64,000 bases of DNA from Bacteroidota bacterium (GTDB lineage Bacteria > Bacteroidota > Bacteroidia > Chitinophagales > Chitinophagaceae), in NCBI GenBank assembly GCA_018267725.1, contig JAFDXY010000009.1, forward strand, positions 310,001 through 374,000, written 5' to 3'. A model generated the notes under the pieces. That model had not been told where the DNA came from. It was given only the letters and a program-made list of their open reading frames with translations, and searched no databases. Position 1 is the first letter of the stretch. Every line of letters begins with the position of its first letter. Both the position numbers and the translations under genes were made by a program. Positions 43,631-52,763 of this stretch are shown here, in pieces.

Positions 43631-45733
43631 ATGCCTGCATTCAATCAAAGTCGTAGTAGAATTATTCAAATAATATTTCTTGCCGTATTTATAATAATTG
43701 CTGCTCAGTTAGTGCATTTGCAAGTGTTTTCATCAAAATATAAAATGGCTGCAGAAAGTAATGCTATTTTTAGAAAAGTTATTTACCCAGATAGAGGCAT
43801 TATTTTCGATAGAAAAAGAAAAGCTCTTCTTCAAAATAATATTTCTTTTGATTTAGTAGTTACACCATCTGAAACAAAAGGTATAGACACATTTGCATTA
43901 TGTAATTTATTAGGTATTGATACCAGTGATTACAGAAAACGCATGAAAGAAATTATTTTTAAAAACACAGCAGTACGCCCAAGTATTTTTGAAGCTTTAC
44001 TATCAGATGAAATGTATGCCAAGCTTAACGAAAACATGTATAAGTTTCCGGGATTTATTTTAAATGAAAGAAAAGCAAGAACTTACCCTTACAATATTGG
44101 TGCAAACATTCTTGGTTATATTGGTGAAGTAGATACCACATTTTTACGCAAACATAAAAATGAAGGTTATGAAATGAATGATTATACAGGAATGACGGGG
44201 CTTGAACGTACCTACGAAAAAGTTTTAATGGGCGAACGCGGCGTAAAAAGATATATAAAAGATAATAAAAGCCGTATTCAAGGTTCTTATGAAAATGGTA
44301 TGTACGATACAAGTGCCGTTGCCGGAAAAAATCTTTACACAAGTATTGATGTTGAATTGCAAGCTTTAGCAGAAAGATTAATGAAAAATAAAGTAGGAGC
44401 CATTGTTGCCATTAATCCTAAAACAGGCGGTATTCTTTGCATGGTTAGTGCTCCAACTTATAACCCAAATTATTTAACGGGTAGCGATAGAAAAAAACAT
44501 TTTGCAGAATTATTATTAGATCCTCGTCTTCCATTTAATAACAGGCCATTAGGAAATATGTATTCTCCCGGCTCAACATTTAAAACAGTTTCAGGTATTA
44601 TTGGTTTAACAGAAGGTGTTATTGATGAAAGAACAACCATTACTTGCCCCGGCTTTTTTACTGGTTGCGGTACTGGCAAACCCAAATGTTTAGATAAAGG
44701 AACTTTTAATTTTACAAACGCTGTTGCACATAGTGATAACACCTATTTTTCAACCGTATTTAAAAGATTATTAGAACAACCAAGATATGGTGGTGCAGAT
44801 AGTGCTTTAACTGTTTTTAATACCTATGCTTCATCGTTTGGGTTAGGTGCCAAATTAGGAGTTGATTTGCCATCAGAAAAAAAAGGAAATCTTCCTACAT
44901 CTGCATATTACAGAAAAAAGAACGGAGGAAAATTTTATGCATGTAATCTTATTTCCAATGCCATTGGCCAAGGCGAAGTGCAAACTACTTTAGTGCAGTT
45001 AGCAAATGTAATGACCATTATTGCCAATAGAGGATGGTACTATACACCACATGTTGTAGATTCTATTGAAGGAGGCGATGAATATAAAATGCTTGATGCT
45101 TATAAAATAAAACACCATACCGATAAAAGAATTCCCGATTCTGTTTATACTGCCGTACAAGATGGAATGCAAGCTGTGGTTGATTATGGAACAGCAGCAG
45201 GCAGATCAAAAATTCCGGGCATTGTTATGTGCGGAAAAACCGGAACAGTTGAGAATAGTGATCATGGCGTTCAACAAAAAGATCACTCTTTCTTTGGTGC
45301 ATTTGCACCAAGAGATAACCCCAAAATTGCTATTGCCGTAATGTGCGAAAACGCAGGGCAAGGTGCATGGTTTGCTGCACCTATTGCAAGTTTATTGGTT
45401 GAAAAATATTTAAGAGATTCTATTGCGGGCACTGAAAGAAACGCCCAATTAACACAACTTGAAAACACAAACCTAATACCGCAAAAAATGCGTTTGGCAA
45501 TGGCAAAAAGAGATTCTCTTAAACAAATAAAAGAATCTCAAAAATTGCAAGAAAAAATAAATAAAGAAAATATTGATTCTACCGAAGAAGAAGAAATATC
45601 TCCCGAAATAAAAAACACACCTTCAAAAGAAAAAACAAATCCTGCAAAAGATTCTTCCCATAAAAAGAAAACAAATACTATTGTTGCAGCATTTTTAAAT
45701 AACGAAAAAAAGAAAAAGCACAATATAGTATGA
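43631..45733 (+). CDS. mrdA: Penicillin-binding protein 2 (peptidoglycan transpeptidase)
   Basis: The elongasome transpeptidase. The 700 residues comprise an N-terminal membrane anchor (IIQIIFLAVFIIIAAQLVHLQVF), the PBP dimer domain with YPDRGIIFDRKRKALLQN, and the transpeptidase domain. The last has SPGSTFKT (nucleophile Ser315, Lys318), HSDN (the SxN motif) and CGKTGTVE (KTG). A low-complexity charged tail of about 60 residues (KENIDSTEEEEISPE...KKKKHNIV) extends beyond the catalytic domain. It begins 118 bases after mreD and overlaps rodA by four bases (ATGA). The tail is longer than in most homologues and may be cytosol-excluded periplasmic sequence. Confidence 0.95.
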   Translation: MPAFNQSRSRIIQIIFLAVFIIIAAQLVHLQVFSSKYKMAAESNAIFRKVIYPDRGIIFDRKRKALLQNNISFDLVVTPSETKGIDTFALCNLLGIDTSDYRKRMKEIIFKNTAVRPSIFEALLSDEMYAKLNENMYKFPGFILNERKARTYPYNIGANILGYIGEVDTTFLRKHKNEGYEMNDYTGMTGLERTYEKVLMGERGVKRYIKDNKSRIQGSYENGMYDTSAVAGKNLYTSIDVELQALAERLMKNKVGAIVAINPKTGGILCMVSAPTYNPNYLTGSDRKKHFAELLLDPRLPFNNRPLGNMYSPGSTFKTVSGIIGLTEGVIDERTTITCPGFFTGCGTGKPKCLDKGTFNFTNAVAHSDNTYFSTVFKRLLEQPRYGGADSALTVFNTYASSFGLGAKLGVDLPSEKKGNLPTSAYYRKKNGGKFYACNLISNAIGQGEVQTTLVQLANVMTIIANRGWYYTPHVVDSIEGGDEYKMLDAYKIKHHTDKRIPDSVYTAVQDGMQAVVDYGTAAGRSKIPGIVMCGKTGTVENSDHGVQQKDHSFFGAFAPRDNPKIAIAVMCENAGQGAWFAAPIASLLVEKYLRDSIAGTERNAQLTQLENTNLIPQKMRLAMAKRDSLKQIKESQKLQEKINKENIDSTEEEEISPEIKNTPSKEKTNPAKDSSHKKKTNTIVAAFLNNEKKKKHNIV

Positions 45734-47067
45734 GCAATAAAAACAATGTATCGCACGGAGTAGATTGGTTGCTTATACTATTGTATGCAATGTTATTGTG
45801 TACAGGTTTGTTATGTGTTTTTATGGTTGAATATAAACCCGATACAGATTGGGTAGCATCTTTTCTTGGTGGCAAAACCAATTACAGCAAGCAATTAATT
45901 TTTATAGGCGTTTGTGCTATAGTTGCCACTTTTATTTTATTGGCAGATAGTAAATTATTTACAGCATTTGCCAATTTAATGTATGCATTTGGCATTGTTT
46001 TAATGTTAGCAACATTTGTTATAGGAAGAAATGTTAATGGGTCAAAAAGCTGGATACCTTTAGGTGGCGGTTTTAATATACAACCGGCAGAAGTTTGTAA
46101 AATTTTTACAGCATTAGCTTTAGCAAAATTTCTTTCAAGACAAGAAACAGATTTCAGCAAACTCAAATCGCAATTAATTGCTTTTGGTATTGTTTTATTT
46201 CCTGCATTATTATCTCGGTTACAACACGAAACAGGACTTGCATTAGTTTACTTATGTTTTTTTATTGCAATGTATAGAGAAGGCTTACCGGGTATTTATT
46301 TAATTATAGGATTTGCATTTGGTGTTTTAGTTGTAGCAACATTACTTGTTGATCCAAATATTTTAGCTATTGCCTTAACAATAATAGCTGCAATAACTAT
46401 TTATTTATTAAGAAGGCAAATAAAAAGAAACAAAGCAGGCTTGTATGTTATTGTTGGCATTTGGGCTGTATGTGTTGGTGTGCAAAGGTTTGCCGTGCCT
46501 TATATTTTTAATAATGTTTTTGAGTGTTACCAAAGCCAACGTATTTATATGTCGTTCGGAAAGGATTATGATTGTAGCCAAAATCATGCTGTAAAAAAAG
46601 ATAAAGGCAATACAAAAGCGTATAAGCCAGATGATTATAATGTACGTCAAAGTAAAATTGCAATTGGCTCTGGTGGTATTTGGGGAAATGGTTTTTTAAA
46701 AGGAACACAAACCCGAGGAAAATTTGTACCTGCACAATCAACCGATTTTATTTTTACTTCATTAGGTGATGCTTTTGGTTTAGCGGGTTGTTTGTTTCTT
46801 CTACTTTTATACTTGTTTGTATTGCATAGAATTATTCGTATTGCAGAAAGGCAGCGAAGTACTTTTAGCAGAGTATATGCTTATAGCGTAGTTAGTATTT
46901 TATTTTATCATATTGCCGTAAATATTTTAATGACTATTGGTTTATTTCCAAGCATAGGAATTGCTTTGCCATTAATTAGTTACGGAGGTTCATCGCTATT
47001 AACTTTTACCGTTTTAATTTTTATTTTAATACGTTTAGATGCAGATAGGCAAATGGTTTTAAGGTAA
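45730..47067 (+). CDS. rodA: Peptidoglycan glycosyltransferase RodA (SEDS family)
   Basis: A 445-residue polytopic SEDS polymerase that extends glycan strands together with PBP2. Markers are GRNVNGSKSWIPLGGGFNIQPAEVCKI, LLSRLQHETGLALVYLCFFIAMYREGLP, the long periplasmic loop VRQSKIAIGSGGIWGNGFLKGTQTRGKFVPAQSTDFIFTSLGDAFGLAG, and the C-terminal ALPLISYGGSSLL. Its start overlaps the PBP2 stop by four bases, the usual coupling of this pair. The loop between about residues 270 and 310 is somewhat longer and more charged (CSQNHAVKKDKGNTKAYKPDD) than in model species. Confidence 0.95.
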   Translation: MSNKNNVSHGVDWLLILLYAMLLCTGLLCVFMVEYKPDTDWVASFLGGKTNYSKQLIFIGVCAIVATFILLADSKLFTAFANLMYAFGIVLMLATFVIGRNVNGSKSWIPLGGGFNIQPAEVCKIFTALALAKFLSRQETDFSKLKSQLIAFGIVLFPALLSRLQHETGLALVYLCFFIAMYREGLPGIYLIIGFAFGVLVVATLLVDPNILAIALTIIAAITIYLLRRQIKRNKAGLYVIVGIWAVCVGVQRFAVPYIFNNVFECYQSQRIYMSFGKDYDCSQNHAVKKDKGNTKAYKPDDYNVRQSKIAIGSGGIWGNGFLKGTQTRGKFVPAQSTDFIFTSLGDAFGLAGCLFLLLLYLFVLHRIIRIAERQRSTFSRVYAYSVVSILFYHIAVNILMTIGLFPSIGIALPLISYGGSSLLTFTVLIFILIRLDADRQMVLR

Positions 47068-47177
47068 AGCCCCCCAACTCTCCAAAGGAGAGGTTTAAAA
47101 AATTTTATACTCATGCAGCAAATAAATTTTAATAATAATGCTACAAAAGCCTTCCCTTTGGGGAGGTTTGGTGGGAC
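47068..47177. repeat. Inverted-repeat element straddling the start of the MBL gene
   Basis: The left arm AGCCCCCCAACTCTCCAAAG... begins directly after the rodA stop (47068-47096). The right arm CCTTCCCTTTGGGGAGGTTT... covers 47150-47177 and is an inverted, imperfect copy. The roughly 50 bases between them contain the MBL start codon. The right arm is translated as KAFPLGRFGGTIT. The CTCC-AAAGGAG core is shared with the element inside the amidase gene at 2733. Confidence 0.7.
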
Positions 47178-47913
47178 TATTACTCCACTTTCAGAAGGTT
47201 CATTTACTATTGATAAAACAAAAATTTTTGTTCCGTTTAATATAGATAATGATGAATTGCAGCAACGCCCAATTGGCAGTTTATTGGTTGAGGTGCAACC
47301 TTTTGTTGTAATAACTTCAAAAGATATTTTATTAATTGATACAGGCTTAGGTTTTTCAATAAATAATGAATTGCAAATTCATCAAAACTTAAAAGCCAAC
47401 GGCATTCAGCCCGAACAAATTACTAAAGTTTTAATGAGCCATTTACATAAAGATCATGCAGGTGGCATAAGTAAAAAAGATAAATTAGGTAATTATGAAT
47501 TGGCTTTTAAAAATGCAATTTATTATGTGCAGCAAAAAGAATTTCAGTATGCAACAGATATAGGTTTTCCATCATACATGGCAGAAGAAATTGCTGTACT
47601 GCAAAATAACAAGCAAGTGCATTGGCTTACAGAAAGCAATGGCTGTATTGATGATTATATTGAATATCAAATTACGGCTGCACATAGCCCATTTCATCAA
47701 GTATTTTGGATTAAAGAAGCCAATGAAATTATTTTTTTTGGTGGAGATGATGCACCACAACTGCAACAAATGAAAAGTAAGTTTATTGCTAAATATGATT
47801 ACGATGGGAAAAAATGTATGCAATTAAGGCAACAATGGTGGCAACAGGGACATGCAGAAAACTGGCAGTTTTTATTCTATCATGATATTAAAACACCTGT
47901 ATATAAAAAATAA
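47113..47913 (+). CDS. MBL-fold metallo-hydrolase
   Basis: A 266-residue metallo-beta-lactamase-fold hydrolase. The zinc-binding motif HLHKDH (His110, His112, Asp114, His115) lies in KVLMSHLHKDHAGGI. DILLIDTGLG precedes it, AAHSPFHQVFWI has a later His ligand, and FFGGDDAPQ carries the bridging Asp. The natural N-terminus probably began near LSEGSFTIDKTKIFVPF. The first 25 or so residues, including KAFPLGRFGGTI, are encoded by the repeat element that spans the start codon, and no alternative ATG exists downstream within the domain. The substrate is unknown. It converges on icd with seven bases between stops. Confidence 0.85.
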   Translation: MQQINFNNNATKAFPLGRFGGTITPLSEGSFTIDKTKIFVPFNIDNDELQQRPIGSLLVEVQPFVVITSKDILLIDTGLGFSINNELQIHQNLKANGIQPEQITKVLMSHLHKDHAGGISKKDKLGNYELAFKNAIYYVQQKEFQYATDIGFPSYMAEEIAVLQNNKQVHWLTESNGCIDDYIEYQITAAHSPFHQVFWIKEANEIIFFGGDDAPQLQQMKSKFIAKYDYDGKKCMQLRQQWWQQGHAENWQFLFYHDIKTPVYKK

Positions 47914-47920
47914 TTTTTAT

Positions 47921-49375
47921 TTATTGACCCTGTGCCAATGAGTATGCTTTTTTTCCGCCCCACATATGCAAAGCTTCAACACTGCATATTTTAAAATCTC
48001 CACTCATGCTTACATACAAACCAATAATATCTTGTTGGTTTAAAGGTTCTCCATCAATGCTTTCAAAACGTGCATTGTAAACATTTACCAAATTAGTATA
48101 TCGGCTTCCTGTAGGCCAAACTTGTGTACCACGATTGCTTATGTTTATTAATTTAAATTTAACTCCTGCATGGCGTAAGCATTTTTTTGCTAAATCTTCA
48201 GGTTGCACATTACTTTCAATAAACATATCTACACCAACAATTTTTTCAACATTCTCATCAGTGGTTTCCATCATTGCATTTTGTTCTAAATTAAGTACAG
48301 TGCAGGCTGAGGCAACATCTTGCAAATTAGCACGTGGATTGTGTTTGGGCTTCTTTCCAAAATTATTTATAATAGTTTGTGTAAACTGTTCGGTGTTTAA
48401 AGCAATTGTTGTTTTATCTCCAAAATCTCCGGTATGTGCTCCGTTTTCTAAAGTATAAAGCAGGGCATTTTCAATCATAGAACTGCTTTCCATTAAACCT
48501 AAATGTTGCAACATGCCAATACCACTTAATAATAATGCTGTGGGGTTGGCAATTCCTTTTCCTGCAATATCGGGTGCAGTACCATGTACTGCTTCAAAAA
48601 TTGAAATATGATCTCCTATATTGGCACTGGGTGCAAAACCTAAACCACCCACAAGCCCGGCACATAAATCGCTCACAATATCTCCTTGTAAATTAGTTAA
48701 CACTACCACATCAAACAAATCTGGGCGTGTTACTAATTTCATACATAAATCATCTACAATAACATCATCAGCTTTTAATTCGGGATAATTTTTTGCTACT
48801 TCATAAAAAACTTCTAAAAATAACCCATCGGTTAATTTCATAATATTTGCTTTATGCCCGCAGGTAATACGTTTGGCTCCTTTATTCTTTGCCATTTCAA
48901 AAGCGTATTTAATAACTTGCTGGCTTCCGGGTCTTGTAATCATTCTTCTGCTTAAAGCAACATCTTGACTAAGCATGTGTTCAATTCCGCCATAAGTATC
49001 TTCAATATTTTCTCTAACAACAGTTACATCAATAGGAATGCCTGCTTTGCTGAAAACGGTATCTACACCATGTAGTGTTTGAAAAGTTCTTTTGTTGGCA
49101 TAAGTGTTCCAAGTTTTGCGTGCAGTAACATTAATGCTTTTTACGCCTTTGCCTTTAGGTGTTTCCATTGGGCCTTTAAATAGGATTCCATATTTTTCAA
49201 TAGCTGTTTGTGCTTCGGGAGTCATTCCATTGCTATGACCTTTATCAAAAACCCATTTACCCATATCAACAAATTCATATACAAGCGGAACTTTAGCTGC
49301 ATTAAAAATATTTAATACTGCGTTCATTATTTCCGGTCCAATACCATCTCCTTTGGCTACAGCAATTTTTATCAT
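47921..49375 (-). CDS. icd: NADP-dependent isocitrate dehydrogenase, long (Thermus/Rickettsia-type) form
   Basis: TCA-cycle enzyme converting isocitrate to 2-oxoglutarate. At 484 residues it belongs to the longer type with a C-terminal extension, not the E. coli 416-residue type. IAVAKGDGIGPEIMNAVL is the start of the fold. VRENIEDTYGGIEHM binds isocitrate, and KANIMKLTDGLFLEVFYEVAKNYPEL and LTNLQGDIVSDLCAGLVGGLGFAPSANIG hold the metal-binding acidic residues. EAVHGTAPDIAGKGIANPTALLLSG is the cofactor loop. The C-terminal ~130 residues (VGVDMFIESNVQPEDLAKKC...) form the added domain. Cofactor preference is taken from the family, not proved here. Confidence 0.93.
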   Translation of the reverse strand: MIKIAVAKGDGIGPEIMNAVLNIFNAAKVPLVYEFVDMGKWVFDKGHSNGMTPEAQTAIEKYGILFKGPMETPKGKGVKSINVTARKTWNTYANKRTFQTLHGVDTVFSKAGIPIDVTVVRENIEDTYGGIEHMLSQDVALSRRMITRPGSQQVIKYAFEMAKNKGAKRITCGHKANIMKLTDGLFLEVFYEVAKNYPELKADDVIVDDLCMKLVTRPDLFDVVVLTNLQGDIVSDLCAGLVGGLGFAPSANIGDHISIFEAVHGTAPDIAGKGIANPTALLLSGIGMLQHLGLMESSSMIENALLYTLENGAHTGDFGDKTTIALNTEQFTQTIINNFGKKPKHNPRANLQDVASACTVLNLEQNAMMETTDENVEKIVGVDMFIESNVQPEDLAKKCLRHAGVKFKLINISNRGTQVWPTGSRYTNLVNVYNARFESIDGEPLNQQDIIGLYVSMSGDFKICSVEALHMWGGKKAYSLAQGQ

Positions 49376-49398
49376 ATTCCTTTTAAAATTTTGTGCTG

Positions 49399-49406
49399 CA
49401 AAAATA
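49399..49406 (-). promoter_or_regulatory. Candidate -7 element for icd
   Basis: Minus-strand TATTTTTG matches TAnnTTTG, about 24 bases ahead of the icd ATG. A motif match only. Confidence 0.3.
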
Positions 49407-49500
49407 CGGATGCAAAAGCAAGGTTTATTTTAATTTTATGAAATGAAAACAGATTGGGCATCATTTCAAATACATATCTTTACTAAAAGCAATTGTAAAC

Positions 49501-49887
49501 ATGGTTTCTAAAATTTCAGAAGGAGTTGAAATTAGTGTTGAAGCCTTTTATCAGGCAGATTACAGCAATCCTGTTAATCATGAATTTATGTTTGCTTACC
49601 GCATTACTATTGAAAATCATAATGCGTTTGCTGTACAATTATTACAAAGACATTGGTATATTTTTGATAGTAACAGCGAACACAGAGAAGTTGATGGCGA
49701 AGGCGTAATAGGTGTGCAGCCTGTGTTAAAACCCGGAGAACAATTTCAATATGTAAGTGGTTGTAATTTAAAAACCGAGTTAGGTAAAATGCAAGGTTAT
49801 TATACCATGCAAAATTTAAATAGTAAACAAAATTTCACAGTAAAAATTCCTCCGTTTCAATTAATTGTTCCTATAAAATTAAATTAA
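49501..49887 (+). CDS. apaG: ApaG family protein (DUF525)
   Basis: A 128-residue immunoglobulin-like beta-sandwich protein. EISVEAFYQADYSNPVNHEFMFAYRITIENHNAFAVQLLQRHWYIFDSNS, GEGVIGVQPVLKPGEQFQYVSGCNLKTELGKMQGYYTM and FTVKIPPFQL are textbook ApaG. The protein is linked to Co2+/Mg2+ tolerance in enterobacteria, but its biochemical role is unclear. Length matches the family. Its stop codon is immediately adjacent to the stop of the oppositely oriented gldB-like gene, with no bases between. Confidence 0.93.
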   Translation: MVSKISEGVEISVEAFYQADYSNPVNHEFMFAYRITIENHNAFAVQLLQRHWYIFDSNSEHREVDGEGVIGVQPVLKPGEQFQYVSGCNLKTELGKMQGYYTMQNLNSKQNFTVKIPPFQLIVPIKLN

Positions 49888-50892
49888 TTAAGGCTTATAC
49901 TTTGCCTCATTAAATATTTGTTGGGCAGGTGTGTTTAATAATTCAGGCAAAGTTTTTTTATTATTTTTCTCCATCCATTTTTTTACAATTTGCCAGCCAG
50001 TAAACAATCCTACAAATCCCGGAGCTTCATTACTTAATTCAGGTGTACCGGGGCCTTCGGTAACATAAATACTAATTAAACTTGGTTCATTTTCATATAA
50101 CAAATTATTCTCTATAAAAAATGCCCATATATTTTTTTCGTTATTTATACATGCTTTTAATTGTTTAGCTGTATAGCCTGTTTTTAAAGTATCGGCAGTG
50201 TATGGCATACAAACATCTAACACATACATTCTTTTACCAGTTTCAACCATTCTTTCAATTAAAGGTCTGCCAACAGTTTTATCTGGATGCATATCTTCAA
50301 TAATATTTTTCACACAATTCACTGCTAAATATTCAGGCTCAAAATTTCTTGATTTATATGCAGGATAAACTTGACTAATATACTCTGAATGATAGCCTTC
50401 AAAATCCTTTCCTAAGTATGATTGTAATCCAATTGCCATGCCCGATGAGGTTAAAGCATTAGCCGTTCCATCTAACGGACCAATAAATGTTATAATATTT
50501 TTAGGTAATAAATATTGCGGAAAATAATAATGTATAAACTGAAAACTTTGTTCAATTTGCTTTTGATATTTATTGAAAGAAGAAAATTGTTTTTGTGAAG
50601 TTTTATAAACAGATTGATACTCATTTAAAAACAGTTTAACATAGCGTACAACACTATCCTGCTGCGGTGCAGAGCCTAATATATTATACAAATAATCGTT
50701 TAAAAATTTAGGGTATTTTTTTTGTAAACTATCTAACGCAACCGAAATATTATTGGTATCTGTTTTAAAAAAATCTTGTTCAAACCTTTCAATGGTTACC
50801 GGTGTTTTTATTTTTGAAACATCAGGAATATTTTTTTCATTTTTACAACCAACAAACGCAACAACAATAATTATTAAAAAAAACTTTTGCAT
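49888..50892 (-). CDS. gldB: Gliding motility lipoprotein GldB-like
   Basis: A 334-residue lipoprotein from the ATG at 50892 (MQKFFLIIIVVAFVGCKN; lipobox Cys16). I reject the in-frame ATG at 50916, because it places extra residues ahead of the signal peptide. TPVTIERFEQDFFKTD, FIHYYFPQYLLPKNIITFIGPLDG, YLGKDFEGYHSEYI and GRPLIERMVETGKRMYVLDVCMP match the GldB family. GldB is needed for gliding in Flavobacterium. Homologues exist in non-gliding Bacteroidota and may act in type IX secretion or other envelope work. Divergence from nadE is a common arrangement in the phylum. Confidence 0.85.
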   Translation of the reverse strand: MQKFFLIIIVVAFVGCKNEKNIPDVSKIKTPVTIERFEQDFFKTDTNNISVALDSLQKKYPKFLNDYLYNILGSAPQQDSVVRYVKLFLNEYQSVYKTSQKQFSSFNKYQKQIEQSFQFIHYYFPQYLLPKNIITFIGPLDGTANALTSSGMAIGLQSYLGKDFEGYHSEYISQVYPAYKSRNFEPEYLAVNCVKNIIEDMHPDKTVGRPLIERMVETGKRMYVLDVCMPYTADTLKTGYTAKQLKACINNEKNIWAFFIENNLLYENEPSLISIYVTEGPGTPELSNEAPGFVGLFTGWQIVKKWMEKNNKKTLPELLNTPAQQIFNEAKYKP

Positions 50893-50993
50893 AACAATAT
50901 TAAAAACTAATTGCACGAATTAAATTCAAATACCTGAATTAGCCATAATAAGTTCTGTTAAATTCATAACATATAATTCATGAAATTTGCTTT

Positions 50994-52676
50994 ATGAAAA
51001 TTTTCTTAGCACAACAAAATTACCATATCGGCAACTTTGAAAGTAACACGCAAAAAATTATTAATGCAATTGAAACAGCCAAACAACAAGGCGGAGATTT
51101 AATTGTGTTTAGTGAAATGAGTGTTTGCGGTTATCCTGCCAGAGATTTTGTAGAGTTTAATGATTTTATTAATAAATGCTACCAAAGTATTGATACAATT
51201 AAACAACATGCCGATACTATTGGTGTATTGGTTGGCTCGCCTGCAAAAAACACAACAGCAAAAGGAAAAGATTTATTTAACGCTGCTTTCTTTTTGTATG
51301 AAAAAGAAATAAAAACAATAATTCATAAAACTTGTTTACCCACTTACGATGTGTTTGATGAATACAGATATTTTGAACCTGCTTATAATTGGAATGTTAT
51401 TGAATTTAAAGAGAAAAAATTAGCCGTAACTATTTGCGAAGACATTTGGAATTTAGGCAACAATCCTTTGTATCGTATTTGCCCAATGGATGAATTAATG
51501 AAACAAGCACCCGATGTTATGATTAATTTATCGGCAAGCCCGTTTGATTATACACATGCAGAAGATAGAAAAAGTGCAGTAAGAGAAAACGTTGCAAAAT
51601 ATAAATTGCCCATGTTTTATTGCAATGCTGTTGGCAGCCAAACAGAAATTGTTTTTGATGGTGCAAGTTTAATGTATGATAAATATGGCAACTTATGCAA
51701 AGAGCTCCCTATGTTTAAAGAAGCAGTAGAAAGTGTTGTATTGAATAATGATGGAACCATTGCTGTATCTGTAATTGAGCCGTCTAATAAAATATTTGAT
51801 ACGGAATATATTCCTTCATCATTAAATGAAAATTTAAACATTAACCAAATTTATACTGCACTTGTTTTGGGTATTAAAGATTATTTTACAAAAATGGGTT
51901 TTACCAAAGCTATTATAGGAAGCAGTGGCGGAATAGATAGTGCAGTTACGTTAGCATTAGCTTGTGATGCTTTAGGAAAAGAAAATGTAAAAGCGGTTTT
52001 AATGCCATCGCCTTACTCAACAAATCATAGTGTAAATGATGCAGTTGAGCTAAGTAAAAATTTAGGCAACCCTTACGATATAATTAAAATAAATAATATA
52101 TACGAAACCTTTCTTTCAACAGTAAACCCTATTTTTAAAGATTTACCTTTTAGTTTAGCAGAAGAAAATATGCAAAGTAGAATAAGAGGTAATTTATTAA
52201 TGGCTATTGCCAATAAGTTTGGTTATATACTTTTAAATACATCAAACAAAAGCGAGCTTTCAACAGGTTACGGGACTTTGTATGGAGATATGGCGGGTGG
52301 TTTAGGTGTTTTGGGAGATTGCTATAAATTACAAGTGTATACTTTGGCAAAATATATTAATAGAAACAAAGAAATTATTCCAACAAATATTATAGAAAAA
52401 GCACCCAGTGCAGAATTAAGACCTAACCAAAAAGATAGCGACAGTTTGCCCGATTACAATATATTAGATAAAATTTTATATCAATACATTGAATTAAGAA
52501 AAGGCCCCGATGAAATTAAAGCCAATGGTTTTGATGCTGCATTGGTTGATAAAACATTAAAAATGGTAAATGCCAATGAATATAAACGCAATCAATTTTG
52601 CCCCATTATTCGTGTATCGCCCAAAGCATTTGGTGTTGGCAGAAGAGTACCCATTGTAGGCAAGTATTTAAGCTAA
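50994..52676 (+). CDS. nadE: Glutamine-dependent NAD+ synthase
   Basis: Last step of NAD synthesis: amidation of deamido-NAD. The 560 residues combine an N-terminal nitrilase-type glutaminase domain with a C-terminal synthetase. The glutaminase has IVFSEMSVCGYPARDFV with the catalytic Glu, a Lys in IIHKTCLPTYDVFDEYRYF, and Cys in VTICEDIWNLG. The synthetase has the ATP pyrophosphatase loop GSSGGIDSAVTLALA, then LLNTSNKSELSTGYGTLYGDMAGGLGVLGDCYKLQVY and KAPSAELRPNQKDSDSLPDY. Length is that of the glutamine-using form. It is divergent from gldB. Confidence 0.96.
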   Translation: MKIFLAQQNYHIGNFESNTQKIINAIETAKQQGGDLIVFSEMSVCGYPARDFVEFNDFINKCYQSIDTIKQHADTIGVLVGSPAKNTTAKGKDLFNAAFFLYEKEIKTIIHKTCLPTYDVFDEYRYFEPAYNWNVIEFKEKKLAVTICEDIWNLGNNPLYRICPMDELMKQAPDVMINLSASPFDYTHAEDRKSAVRENVAKYKLPMFYCNAVGSQTEIVFDGASLMYDKYGNLCKELPMFKEAVESVVLNNDGTIAVSVIEPSNKIFDTEYIPSSLNENLNINQIYTALVLGIKDYFTKMGFTKAIIGSSGGIDSAVTLALACDALGKENVKAVLMPSPYSTNHSVNDAVELSKNLGNPYDIIKINNIYETFLSTVNPIFKDLPFSLAEENMQSRIRGNLLMAIANKFGYILLNTSNKSELSTGYGTLYGDMAGGLGVLGDCYKLQVYTLAKYINRNKEIIPTNIIEKAPSAELRPNQKDSDSLPDYNILDKILYQYIELRKGPDEIKANGFDAALVDKTLKMVNANEYKRNQFCPIIRVSPKAFGVGRRVPIVGKYLS

Positions 52677-52763
52677 AGGCAACCATTAATAAAAAAAATA
52701 GTTTTTAACGTTCATCATTCACCATATTTCTTTACTTTACGGCACTGAAAATAAAATTTAGTT

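Noticed and set aside
43564..43656. 30-codon ORF beginning ATGCAGCATATC before the PBP2 gene
   Set aside because: It overlaps the start of mrdA in another frame, has no distinctive composition and no plausible initiation context.
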